The translations under genes were made by a program, and so were the position numbers. Under the pieces are notes generated by a model. The model was not told the DNA's origin. It worked only from the letters and a program-made list of their open reading frames with translations, and did not search any database. From assembly GCA_963773105.1 (NCBI GenBank), contig CAVZAA010000005.1, positions 868,001 through 932,000 on the forward strand: a stretch of 64,000 bases of DNA. The letters run 5' to 3'. Within the stretch, counting starts at the first letter, position 1, and every line of letters starts with the position of its first letter. This DNA comes from Trebonia sp963773105 (lineage in GTDB: Bacteria > Actinomycetota > Actinomycetes > Streptosporangiales > Streptosporangiaceae). Positions 37,204 through 46,470 of the stretch are shown one piece after another.

Positions 37204-37712
37204 AGGTCCTCCCCAGGGACGAGGGCAAGCACTGTCTCTGACTGCCGGAGGCCGGAGCGGTCCGCCTTCGCCAAGAGCTCCCCGACCGCGCCGTGGCCGG
37301 GGAGCGTCGCGTCAGGATCGACGTCGTGCCAGGGGCCGAGCACGAACGCCCGCTCGTGCGCCCTGGGGTGCGGCAGCGTCAGCTCCGGGTCGTCACTGCG
37401 CTCGCCGCCGAAGACGATGATGTCGATGTCGAGGGTACGCGGTCCCCACCGCAGCAGCCGCACCCGGTCGAACGCGGCCTCGATCTCGTGCAGCCGGTCA
37501 AGCAGCTCGCGGGCCGGCAGCGCGGTATCCGCGAGGACGACGGCGTTGAGGTAGTCGGGCTGGGCCGGGCCGCCAACCGGCACCGTCTCGTAGACCGGCG
37601 AGACCGCCGTCACACGCACCGCGGGCAGGCCGGCGATGGCGCCCACCGCCCCCTGGAGGGTGTCCTGCCTCTCCCCGAGGTTGCTGCCGAGGGCCAGCAC
37701 GATGGCCGTCAT
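37200..37712 (-). CDS. folK: 2-amino-4-hydroxy-6-hydroxymethyldihydropteridine pyrophosphokinase
   Basis: Folate pathway pyrophosphoryl transfer. 170 aa: IVLALGSNLGERQDTLQGAV, SPVYETVPVGGPAQPDYLNA, RWGPRTLDIDIIVFGG with the two metal-binding Asp, and LPHPRAHERAFVLGPW. Start 37712 (MTAIVLALGSN) overlaps the folP stop (ATGA). In most actinobacteria folB lies between folP and folK; it is absent here. Confidence 0.95.
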   Translation of the reverse strand: MTAIVLALGSNLGERQDTLQGAVGAIAGLPAVRVTAVSPVYETVPVGGPAQPDYLNAVVLADTALPARELLDRLHEIEAAFDRVRLLRWGPRTLDIDIIVFGGERSDDPELTLPHPRAHERAFVLGPWHDVDPDATLPGHGAVGELLAKADRSGLRQSETVLALVPGEDL

Positions 37713-38593
37713 GCGCGGGCAGCCCGGTAGGCGGCGGCGACCCGGACGGCGTCCGCGTTCGCCGGGACCTGGTGGACGCGGACGCACCACGCGCCGGCCG
37801 CGGCCGACAGCGCGGTGATCGCGACGGTCGCCGCGTCGTTCTCCGTGTACGGCCGCGAGGCGGACTCCCCCGCCTCGCCGAACAGCTTGCTCAGGTACCG
37901 CTTGCGAGAGGCGCCGACCAGCACGGGGAAATCGCGGTCGCCGATCCTGGCCAGCTCGGGCAGCCCCGCAAGAAGCTGCCAGTTGTGCGCCTCTGGGCCG
38001 AACGGGGCCGGGTTCTTGCTGAACCCGAGACCGGGGTCGAGCACGATCATGGAGGGGTCGACGCCCTCGGCGATAATCGCCCCGACCCGCTGGGCCAGTT
38101 CGTCGTGAACCTCGCGCACGACGTCGGCGTAGCTGGCGCGGGAGTACATGTCGTGGCTGTGGCCGCGCCAGTGAACGACGACGTAGGGCACGCCTGCCTT
38201 CGCCACCAGCCTGGCCATGTACGGGTCGGCGAGCCCGCCGCTAACATCGTTGACGAGGCTAACGCCGGCCTCCAGGGCCCACTCGGCCACCTGCGCGCGC
38301 ATGGTGTCAACGCTGACCACGACGCCTGCCCCGACCAGTTCGGTGATGACCGGCTTGACCCGGCGCAGCTCCTCGTCGGCGGCGACGCGCTGGGCGCCCG
38401 GCCTGGTGGACTCGCCGCCAACGTCGACGACGTCGGCGCCCTCGGCCACCAGCCTGAGGCCGTGCTCGATCGCCTCCCCGGCGCCGAACCACCGGCCGCC
38501 GTCGGAGAATGAGTCGGGCGTCACGTTCACCACGCCCATTACCAGGCAGCGGCCCGTCGGCGGTGTCCCGGCAAGACCAGGCAGATTCACCAT
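37709..38593 (-). CDS. folP: Dihydropteroate synthase
   Basis: Condenses hydroxymethyldihydropterin pyrophosphate with p-aminobenzoate; the sulfonamide target. 294 aa TIM barrel: MGVVNVTPDSFSDGG, VDVGGESTRPGAQRV, VVVSVDTMRAQVAEWAL, LVNDVSGGLADPYM, VLDPGLGFSKN, VLVGASRKRYL and ACVRVHQV-like WCVRVHQVPANADAV. Start 38593 (MVNLPGLAG) follows a purine-rich stretch. First gene of the folP-folK-DUF3180-DUF2520-panC-coaX-lysS run. Confidence 0.95.
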   Translation of the reverse strand: MVNLPGLAGTPPTGRCLVMGVVNVTPDSFSDGGRWFGAGEAIEHGLRLVAEGADVVDVGGESTRPGAQRVAADEELRRVKPVITELVGAGVVVSVDTMRAQVAEWALEAGVSLVNDVSGGLADPYMARLVAKAGVPYVVVHWRGHSHDMYSRASYADVVREVHDELAQRVGAIIAEGVDPSMIVLDPGLGFSKNPAPFGPEAHNWQLLAGLPELARIGDRDFPVLVGASRKRYLSKLFGEAGESASRPYTENDAATVAITALSAAAGAWCVRVHQVPANADAVRVAAAYRAARA

Positions 38594-38642
38594 AACGGGA
38601 ATCGTATAGTCAGGCCTGCTGTGTTTCCCCCGCTCGGGGTTC

Positions 38643-40553
38643 TCAGTCCAGGGTCCGCTGCGATTCCAGGTCCCGCGCCCGGCGGGTGGCGGCGCGGGCG
38701 CGGTAGCGGCGGCGCACCTTGTGCAGGCCGAGCCGGCGACCCAGCCGTCGGGCGTAGCGCTTCGCCTCGAACGTCGGCCAGACGAGGAACGCCTCGGCCT
38801 CGAGGGCGGCGAAGGCGATGCGCGGCGCGTCCCGGCCACCGGGGTAGACGAAGAACCTGGGCTCCCAGATCGGGCTGAACTTGGCGTTGAACTTGTAGAG
38901 CGACTCGATCTGGAACCATCTGGAGAGGAACACGAGCAGGTTCCGCCAGGCCTTGAGCACCGGGCCCGCGCCGATCTTCTCGCCGCGCTCGAGAGCGGCG
39001 CGGAACATCGCGAAGTTAAGCGACAGGCGCTTGATGCCGAGCTCCGGCGCGGCCTTGATGGATTCCACGATCAGGAAGTCGTTCAGGCCCGCCTGGGCGT
39101 TCTTGTCCCGCCGCATGAGATCGAGCGAGAGGCCGTCGTGGCCCCAGGGCACGAACTGGAGCACGCCCCTGAGCACGCCGTTCTCTTCGGCCGTGACCAG
39201 CACGCAATCATCGTCGCCGCGGCCGCCGAGGCGGCCGAGTGCCATCGAGAAGCCGCGTTCTGTGTGGCTGCCGCGCCAGTGGTCGGCCGCCCTGATGATC
39301 CGGTCGAGCTCCTGCCTGGGGATGTCGCCGGCCCGGCGGACCTGGGCCTTGTAACCGCTCTTGGTCACCCGGTTGACCATCTGCCTGACGTTGCGCATGG
39401 AGCGCCCGGACAGGCTGAAGTCAGCGACGTTGACGACCGCCTCGTCGCCGAGCTCGAGGGCCGACAGGTCGCCCTCCCTGCACCACACCTCGGCGCCGAG
39501 CTCGCTGCACCCCATGACGGCCGGCCGCCACGCGTGCCGCGCCGCATCGGCCAGGAACTCGGCGATGGCACCGGGCCACGCCTCGGGGTCGCCCAGCGGA
39601 TCGCCGGAGGCGAGCATCACGCCCGAGACCACCCGGTAGCAGACGCCCGCCTTGCCCGACGGGGACCAGATCACGCTCTTGTCGTCGCGCAGCGCGAAGT
39701 AGCCGAGCGAGTCCCGGTCGCCGTGCCGGTCGAGCAGCTCCCTGATCCGTTCCCGGTCGGCCGGGGCGAGCCTGGCCCTCGGCTGCGCCGAGCGCAGCAG
39801 CAGGTAGCTGGTGACGACGAGCGTGAACAGACCGAGCGCGCTGGTCAGCAGGTGGTAAAGGTCGCCGCGGGCGTCCGATGCCCACTGGACCGGGCCGTAG
39901 ACGCCGACGAGCTCATAGACAACGTCGCTGAGCCGTTGGGAAATCGAGTAAGTCCCGGCCAGCGGGCCAACCGAGAGGTAGCCGAGGCCGATCGCCACGT
40001 CCGCCACGACAAGGACCACGAATACGTTCAGCGCGGTCCACCGGGTGCGCGGGTCGCCGATGGCGTAGAACTCGCGGTGGAAGTACAGCAGCGCGGCGAG
40101 CAGGAATACCGCCACGACGGAGGCGATAGAGACCCCGTGCGGGAAGTGCGGGAAGTGCATGAAGTGAATAACGATGTCAAAGGCAAGCAGCGCAAGCACG
40201 GCCTGCCAGGCCCGGCGCTTACGCCGCCGCAGCCCGAGCGCGAGCAGCACCAGCAGCAGGCCGACGATGACGTCAGAGGTGCGCGTGACATTGGTCAGGG
40301 TGCCGGGCACGTACGGCTTGAGCTTGTGAAACCTGTTGACGACTTCCGGCTTGAAGACCGTGAGAATGTCGGACAGGCCAATGAGGAAGACGAGGAGCGA
40401 CGCGACTGCGGGGAACCACCACGTCAGCCGCTTGCCTCCCTCTCGCCAGGGCGGGGGAGAGCTGGCCCTCCGGTCGTCATGATCGTCAGAGTTACTCTGG
40501 CTCATCTCAGATCTCTTGTCAGGCCCCGGACCACGGTGAAGCATCGTAGTCAT
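38643..40553 (-). CDS. MprF-like phosphatidylglycerol lysyltransferase-domain protein
   Basis: 636 aa. About six TM helices in the first 270 residues (WWFPAVASLLVFLIGLSDIL, VIVGLLLVLLALGL, VLALLAFDIVIHFMHF, FVVLVVADVAIGLGYL), followed by a soluble DUF2156 dual-GNAT domain (DSLGYFALRDDKSVIWSPSG, MLASGDPLGDPEAWP, NVADFSLSGRSMRNVRQMVN, GLSLDLMRRDKNAQAGLNDF). This matches aminoacyl-phosphatidylglycerol synthase/LysX-type enzymes but has no fused lysyl-tRNA synthetase; it may depend on charged tRNA from lysS. Alternative start ATG 40505. The 260-bp gap to folE (40554-40815) shows no gene. Confidence 0.85.
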   Translation of the reverse strand: MTTMLHRGPGPDKRSEMSQSNSDDHDDRRASSPPPWREGGKRLTWWFPAVASLLVFLIGLSDILTVFKPEVVNRFHKLKPYVPGTLTNVTRTSDVIVGLLLVLLALGLRRRKRRAWQAVLALLAFDIVIHFMHFPHFPHGVSIASVVAVFLLAALLYFHREFYAIGDPRTRWTALNVFVVLVVADVAIGLGYLSVGPLAGTYSISQRLSDVVYELVGVYGPVQWASDARGDLYHLLTSALGLFTLVVTSYLLLRSAQPRARLAPADRERIRELLDRHGDRDSLGYFALRDDKSVIWSPSGKAGVCYRVVSGVMLASGDPLGDPEAWPGAIAEFLADAARHAWRPAVMGCSELGAEVWCREGDLSALELGDEAVVNVADFSLSGRSMRNVRQMVNRVTKSGYKAQVRRAGDIPRQELDRIIRAADHWRGSHTERGFSMALGRLGGRGDDDCVLVTAEENGVLRGVLQFVPWGHDGLSLDLMRRDKNAQAGLNDFLIVESIKAAPELGIKRLSLNFAMFRAALERGEKIGAGPVLKAWRNLLVFLSRWFQIESLYKFNAKFSPIWEPRFFVYPGGRDAPRIAFAALEAEAFLVWPTFEAKRYARRLGRRLGLHKVRRRYRARAATRRARDLESQRTLD

Positions 40554-40815
40554 GGCTTACCCGCCATGTGCCGAATCCGCGATCTGCTGAAGATAGTCAT
40601 AACCACTGCGGCAACCTTCTCCACGTCAGGCGGCCCGCACCGCCACCGCGTGTTCCCTGAGACACGGTACCTCCAACAGTCGGCGCATAACCTAACGACT
40701 GGTTAAGATAGACCACACGCTTAGTTAGACGCACGGTCAAGCGTACCGGTTCAAATAATGCGGCACTAAATCGGGAATTAACCCCCGCTCTAAGCGGAGA
40801 GCATTTCCGAATAAT

Positions 40816-41502
40816 TCACCGGTTACCGAACAGGAGGCTCATGGCCTCCGCACGGGTCCTGGCCTCCTTGCGGAAGGTCCCGCGGACCGCGGACGTCACC
40901 GTCGTCGCGCCCGGCTTGCGCACGCCCCGCATGGACATGCACAGGTGCTCACACTCGAGCACCACGATCACACCGCGCGGCTCCAGGATGCGCATCAGCG
41001 CGTCGGCCACCTGGCAGGTGATCCGCTCCTGCACCTGCGGGCGTCGCGCGTAGACGTCAACCAGACGGGCGAGCTTGGACAGCCCGGTGATCTCGCCCTT
41101 GACGTTCGGGATGTAGCCGATGTGGGCCTTGCCGAAGAAGGGCACCAGGTGGTGCTCGCACATGCTGTAGATCTCGATGTCGCGCACCAGCACGATCTCG
41201 TCGTACTCGGCATCGAAAACGGTGGTCAGCACGTCCTCGGGGTCCTGCCGCAGCCCGGCGAACTGCTCGGCGTACATCCGGGCCACCCGGGCCGGGGTGT
41301 CGATGAGGCCGTCCCGGTCCGGATCCTCGCCGACGGCGATCAGTATCTCGCGAACCGCACGCTCGATCCGCTCCTGATCGACGGGCGTCTGCTCTTCGAC
41401 CGGCGCCAGCCCATCGACGGGCGTCAGCTCGGCCGGGAACTTCCGAGCCGACGCGTGATCGACCGCCGAGTGCTCAGGCGTCGGCTGTTCGGTTAGCGCC
41501 AC
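40816..41502 (-). CDS. folE: GTP cyclohydrolase I (in frame with ftsH as sequenced)
   Basis: Opens the folate pathway from GTP. From GTG 41502 (VALTEQPTPEHS) it is 228 aa: ERIERAVREILIAVGEDPDR, IYSMCEHHLVPFFGKAHIGY with zinc Cys and His, GLSKLARLVDVYARRPQVQE and LECEHLCMSMRGVRKPGA with the second zinc Cys. It reads in one continuous frame with ftsH, but a TAG ends the alternative ftsH frame three bases before this GTG, so separate translation is the likelier arrangement. Matches Rv3609c. Confidence 0.92.
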   Translation of the reverse strand: MALTEQPTPEHSAVDHASARKFPAELTPVDGLAPVEEQTPVDQERIERAVREILIAVGEDPDRDGLIDTPARVARMYAEQFAGLRQDPEDVLTTVFDAEYDEIVLVRDIEIYSMCEHHLVPFFGKAHIGYIPNVKGEITGLSKLARLVDVYARRPQVQERITCQVADALMRILEPRGVIVVLECEHLCMSMRGVRKPGATTVTSAVRGTFRKEARTRAEAMSLLFGNR

Positions 41503-41504
41503 GC

Positions 41505-43509
41505 CTAGTCGCTGCCCTCGGCGCCGGGTCCGTAGCCCGAGCACCTGGCCGTTGGCGGGCCCGGGGATGCCGTCGAGGCCGGTCCCTGAGCTCGCGGCGA
41601 GCGCGAGTTCCTTGGGCGACATGACCGGCGGCCGGTCGGACGGGAGCCGCTTGCCGTAGCCGGTGTAGGTACCGCGCGAGGGCCGCTTCTGCACCGTGGC
41701 GAACAGTTCGAGGACTTCCTTCCTGGCCACGGTCTCCTTGTCGAGCAGCCGCAGCACGAGCGCGTCGAGGACGTCGCGGTACTCCACGAGCACCTCCCAC
41801 GCCTCATCGTGGGCGGCCTCGATCATCCGCTTGATCTCCTCGTCGATCGCGGAGGCGATCTCCTCGGAGTAGTCCCGGCTGTGCGACCGGTCCATGCCGA
41901 GGAACGGCTCCGCGTCGCCGCTGCCAAACTTCCGCGCGCCGAGCCGCTCACTCATGCCGTACTCGGTGACCATGGCGCGGGCGATCTGGGTGGCCTTTTC
42001 GATGTCGTTGGCGGCACCGCTGGTCGGCTCGTGGAAGATGATCTCCTCCGCAGTGCGGCCGCCGAGCAGCATGGCGAGCTGGTCCTGCATCTCGGCGCGG
42101 GTGGTGAGGAACTTGTCCTCGGTCGGCAGCGCCATGGTGTAGCCGAGCGCCCGGCCGCGCGGGATGATCGTGACCTTGTGCACCGGGTCGGCGTTGGCCA
42201 TCGCGTGCCCGACCAGGGCGTGGCCGCCCTCGTGGTAGGCGATCAGCTTCCGCTCCTTCTCCGAAAGCAGCACGCTCTTGCGCTCGGGGCCGCTCATCAC
42301 GCGGTCGATGGCCTCCTCGAGCGCGGCCATGTGGATCTGCTTGCCGTTGTTGCGCGCGGTCAGCAGCGCCGCCTCGTTGATGACGTTGGCCAGGTCCGCG
42401 CCGGTGAAACCGGGGGTGCGCCGGGCGATGATGTCCAGGTCGGCGTCGGCCGCGATCGGCTTGCCGCGCGCGTGCACCTTGAGGATGCCCTTGCGCCCGC
42501 TCAGGTCGGGCTGGGCCACGACGATCTGCCGGTCGAACCGGCCCGGCCGCAGCAGCGCCGGGTCCAGGATGTCGGGCCGGTTGGTGGCGGCGATCACGAT
42601 CACGCCGCCCTTGGTGTCGAAGCCGTCAAGCTCGACCAGCATCTGGTTGAGGGTCTGCTCGCGCTCGTCGTGCCCGCCGCCGAGACCTGCGCCTCGGTGG
42701 CGGCCCACGGCGTCGATCTCGTCGACGAACACGATCGACGGAGCGTTGGCCTTGGCCTGCTCGAACAGGTCGCGGACGCGGGAGGCGCCGACGCCGACGA
42801 ACATCTCCACGAAGTCAGAGCCGGAGATCGAGTAGAACGGCACGCTCGCCTCGCCTGCCACCGCGCGGGCGAGCAGCGTCTTGCCGGTTCCTGGCGGGCC
42901 GTAGAGCAGCACGCCCTTGGGGATCTTGGCCCCGATCGCCTGGAACTTCGCCGGGTTCTGGAGGAACTCCTTGATCTCCTGGAGCTCCTCGATGGCCTCG
43001 TCGGCGCCGGCCACGTCCGCGAAGGTGGTCTTCGGGGTGTCCTTGGTCAGCAGCTTGGCCCGCGACTTGCCGAAGTTCATCACCCGGGAGCCGCCGCCCT
43101 GCATCTGACTCAGCAGGAAGAAGAAGAACAGCGCGATGATGATGTACGGGATGAACGTCTCGAGGATGGACACCAGCGTGCTCGTCTTGGGGATCTGCAC
43201 GTTGTAGCCACCGGTCAGCTGGCCCTTGTCGAACTGGGTCTGCAGGTCCTGCTGGAGCTGCACGCCCTGGCCGGAGATGAAGTCAGCCTCGTACTGCTGG
43301 CCGCTCTTCGTCGTGACCTGGATCGTCTGGTTCTTGTCGGTGAGCACGGCCGACTTCACTTGGCCCTGCTGGATCAGCTGGACAATTTTGCCGGTGTCTA
43401 CCTGCGTATAGCTGCTACCGGAGTTAGCCCAGCCCAAGGTAATCGTTATGACCAGCACCGCAAGCAGCACCAGCAGTAGCGGTCCGCGGAAAATTCGCTT
43501 CAATTCCAT
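41505..43509 (-). CDS. ftsH: ATP-dependent zinc metalloprotease FtsH
   Basis: Membrane-bound AAA+ protease. TM1 GPLLLVLLAVLVITITLGWA, extracytoplasmic domain, TM2 FIPYIIIALFFFFLLSQ; Walker A YGPPGTGKTLLA (about residue 200), IVFVDEIDAVGRHRGAG, second region of homology TNRPDILDPALLRPGRFDRQ, zinc site HEGGHALVG, and the third ligand segment EPTSGAANDIEKATQIAR. The main frame runs on into folE. Shifting one frame near 41540, after GPANGQ, gives a short acidic end (SGYGPGAEGSD) and stop at 41505, which I take as the natural C-terminus of about 667 aa. Confidence 0.93.
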
Positions 43510-43672
43510 TGCGAGCGACCCCCAGGGCCCGGGGCCGTTCCCTCCTGACCAGCCTCACGTCCCGCCGACCACCGGCGACACTGCTCCATGCCTGCTCCGC
43601 ACCGTCGGCAAGCACCACCGACCGTACCCAACGCAACAACAATGATCCCTTGACGGTACATCAACGCTATCT

Positions 43673-44240
43673 TCAACGGGTTGTGTTCCCGCCGTAGACC
43701 TCGGGCGCCAGTGTGCCGATAAATGGAAGGTTACGGTAGCGCTCCGCGTAGTCGAGACCGTAGCCGACCACGAACTCGTCGGGCACGTCGAACCCGGTGT
43801 AGGCGACCTCGACGTCCATCTGCGCGGAGGACGGCTTGCGCAGCATCGCGCACACCGCGACCGAGGCCGGGTTGCGCGACTTGAGGTTTCCCACCAGCCA
43901 GGACAGGGTGAGCCCGGAGTCGATGATGTCCTCCACGATGAGCACGTGCCGGCCGCTGATATCGGCGTCGAGGTCCTTCAGGATGCGCACCACGCCCGAC
44001 GACTTGGTGCCCGACCCGTACGACGAGACCGCCATCCAGTCCATCTGGACCGGCAGGTGCATGGCCCGGGCGAGGTCGGCCATCACCATGACCGCTCCCT
44101 TGAGCACGCCCGACGAGCAGCGGGTCGCGGCCGGCGTAGTCGGCGTCGATCTGCGCCGCCAGCTCCACGGTCCGCCTGCTGAGCTGCTCGGACGTGATGA
44201 GCACCTCTTTCAGTCCAGACCCCATGTCAGCGGCGTCCAT
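43673..44240 (-). CDS. hpt: Hypoxanthine phosphoribosyltransferase (one frameshift)
   Basis: Purine salvage enzyme. First frame: MDAADMGSGLKEVLITSEQL then RRTVELAAQIDADYAGRDPL; one inserted base near 44105 (CGTCGGGCGTGC) separates it from VLKGAVMVMADLARAM, SSYGSGTKSSGVVRILKDLD, the PRPP loop HVLIVEDIIDSGLTL and the C-terminal VVGYGLDYAERYRNLPFIG. About 188 aa after repair. Clusters with tilS as Rv3624c-Rv3625c. Confidence 0.92.
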
Positions 44241-44292
44241 GCTCCACGCTCCCATAGCTATGCATTGAGAAAACTACTAACCATGTCGTTAA

Positions 44293-45265
44293 TTATTGAG
44301 CCAGTTCGAAAAGGACTTGCCCCGACCTGCGCGTCGCGCGGACGCCGCCGGGCAGGTCGATCCAGCGCTGTCCGTGCCAGTCCGTCACCAGCTCCTCGAT
44401 CCGCGTGACGTGGGCCGAGGTCAGCGCGGTGGGCGGGCAGCCCGCCGCGAGCGCGGCCGAGCGCAGCACCCGGCTCCGCACCGCGCCCGGCAGCCCCGCC
44501 AGGGACGCGGCCGACATCAGATCAGGATCCACGGACCGTTCGGACCAAGCGATTTTCTCCAGCACCTCGGCATCATCCCGCAGCTGATCGGCGGTGCGCG
44601 CCAGCGCCTCGGCCACCCCGGGCCCGAGCGCCGCCTCCAGCGCGGGCAGCGCGTCAAGCCGGACCCGCACCCGGGCGAACCGGCGGTCGGCGTTGTGCGG
44701 GTCCGCCCACGGAGCGAGGCCCTGCGCGGCGCAGGCACCAGTCGTCACCCGGCGCCGCACCCCGAGCAGTGGCCGCAGGAAAATGCCGCGGCGCGGCGGC
44801 ATGCCCGCAAGCGACCGCGCGCCGGAACCGCGCGCGAGTCCGAGCAGCACCGTCTCCGCCTGGTCGTCAAGGGTGTGACCGAGCAGCACGGCGGTGGCGC
44901 CGAGGTCGGCCGCCGTCGTCTTCGAGCGCCGCGTAGCGGGCCGTGCGCGCCGCGGCCTCCGGCCCGCCGACGCCGTCCACGGTCACCGCGACCGCGCGCA
45001 CCGGGTCGAGGCCGAGACCGCCCAGCGTCGCCGCGACCGCCGCCGCCCGGTCCGCCGACCCCGCTTGGAGCCCGTGATCGACCGTCACCGCGCCGGCCGC
45101 AAGCCCCGCGCGCGGCGCGACGAACGCGAGCGCGGCGGCCAGCGCGAGCGAGTCGGGACCGCCCGAGCACGCGGCGAGCACCAGGTCGCCCGGCGAGAGC
45201 CCGGCTAGTGACGCGCGCACCGCGTTGCGGACCGCCGCGACGGCCGGGGACAGGCCTCCGCCCAC
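44293..45265 (-). CDS. tilS: tRNA(Ile)-lysidine synthetase (one frameshift)
   Basis: Modifies the AUA-decoding tRNA-Ile anticodon. GTG 45265 start; PP-loop LVLAACSGGPDSLALAAAL, VTVDHGLQAGS, then ARTARYAALEDD where one inserted base near 44910 breaks the frame. The other frame continues ADLGATAVLLGHTLDDQAET, SLAGMPPRRGIFLRPLLGV, DPHNADRRFARVRVR and the C-terminal helical part. About 323 aa after repair. The gene should be essential, so the break is suspect. Confidence 0.92.
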
Positions 45266-45267
45266 AC

Positions 45268-46406
45268 TCAGCCGATCCGGGCCAGCCAGTCAGCGGGCTT
45301 GGCCATCTCGGCGCGGGTGGGCAGCGTCTCCGGCGAGGTCCATACCCGGTTGAACCCGGCCATCCCGGCCTCCGCCACGACTTCCGCGACGAACTTCGAG
45401 CCCTGCTCGTACTGCTTCATCTTCAGGTCGATGCCGAGGATGCGGCGCAGGATCTGCTCCATCCGGCCCGCCGAGCCCCGCCGCTGCGAGAACTTCTCCC
45501 TGATCTCCGCGACCGACGGCACCACCCGCGGGCCGACCGCGTCCATCACGTAGTCGCCGTGCCCCTCGACCAGGGTCATCACCGCGGTGAGCTTGTCGAG
45601 CAGTTCCCGCTGGGCCGGGGTCTGCATCGCCTCCATCAGCGACTCGCCCTCGCCGCCCCTGACCGCGCTCGGCGACCGCGCCCGCGGCCGACCGCAGTCG
45701 GTCCACGATCGCGCTCGCGTCAAGGTCCGATGCGAGCAGGAACTCGGTCATCATGCCCTGCACGTAGCCCCGCAGCCACGGCACCGAGGTGAACTGGACC
45801 CGGTGGGTCTCCTCGTGCAGGCACACCCAGCGCCTGAAGTCATGCGGGTTGACGCCGAGTTCGCGCTCGACCATGACGATGTTCGGGCGCGACCAGGGTA
45901 AGCCGGCCCACGCCGGAGCCCGCAGCCGCGCCGTTGGCGCCGGCGCTCGCTCCGTTGGCGCCGTTCGCGCCGCCGACGGGCGCGTCGCCCTCGCCCGGGG
46001 GCAGGAACAGCTCGTACTGGCCGAGCACCCGCGACGACAGGTAAGCGAGGATGAGGCCGGCCTGCACGCCGGTCACCCGGGCGCCCACCGAGCCGATCAC
46101 CTGGCCTGCGGGCATCGAGTTGCCGCGCTGGGCCAGCTTGTCGGCGAGCGGTTCGAGTACCACCTGGAACCCGCCCACGTTCGCCTTGATCCATCCGGGG
46201 CGGTCGACTACGGCCACCGGCCCGACCGAACCCTGGCTGGTTAGCCCGGTGACCTCGCGGACGGGCTGTTGGACGACGGTGGTCAGGCCGCGCAGTTCGG
46301 CCACCACTGCGCGGGCGTCGGCCAGGCTGACCTGTGGTCCCTGCCTGGCAAAGCGGACGCCGGTGGAGATGGCCGTGTCCCAGTCGATCATCTGTGTGCT
46401 GCTCAC
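45268..46406 (-). CDS. Zinc-dependent metalloprotease, DUF2342/Rv3626c-like (two frameshifts)
   Basis: Actinobacterial neutral-zinc-metallopeptidase-like protein. Segment 1: MIDWDTAISTGVRFARQGPQ ... VGSVGARVTGVQAGLILAYL; an extra base near 45890 (GCGCCCGAACATC) precedes segment 2, MVERELGVNPHDFRRWVCL then HEETH (HExxH zinc site); a second extra base near 45670 precedes segment 3, ESLMEAMQTPAQRELLDKLT ... ILGIDLKMKQYEQGSKFVAE. About 379 aa after repair. Always between tilS and dacB in this gene order. Substrate unknown. Confidence 0.85.
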
Positions 46407-46470
46407 AGTCCTACCGTACGTGCTCGCCGGCGGTAACGGCAGATGCGGCGGGTGTTTCCCGCCGCGCGGC

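Noticed and set aside
38721..40706. 661-codon plus-strand ORF
   Set aside because: Antisense to the MprF-like gene, which has clear TM and DUF2156 motifs; this one is low-complexity Arg/Glu/Val sequence.
41809..43479. 556-codon plus-strand ORF
   Set aside because: Mirror of ftsH, with no ribosome site and no domain.
44296..45792. 498-codon plus-strand ORF
   Set aside because: Spans the antisense of tilS and part of the protease; produced by high third-position GC.
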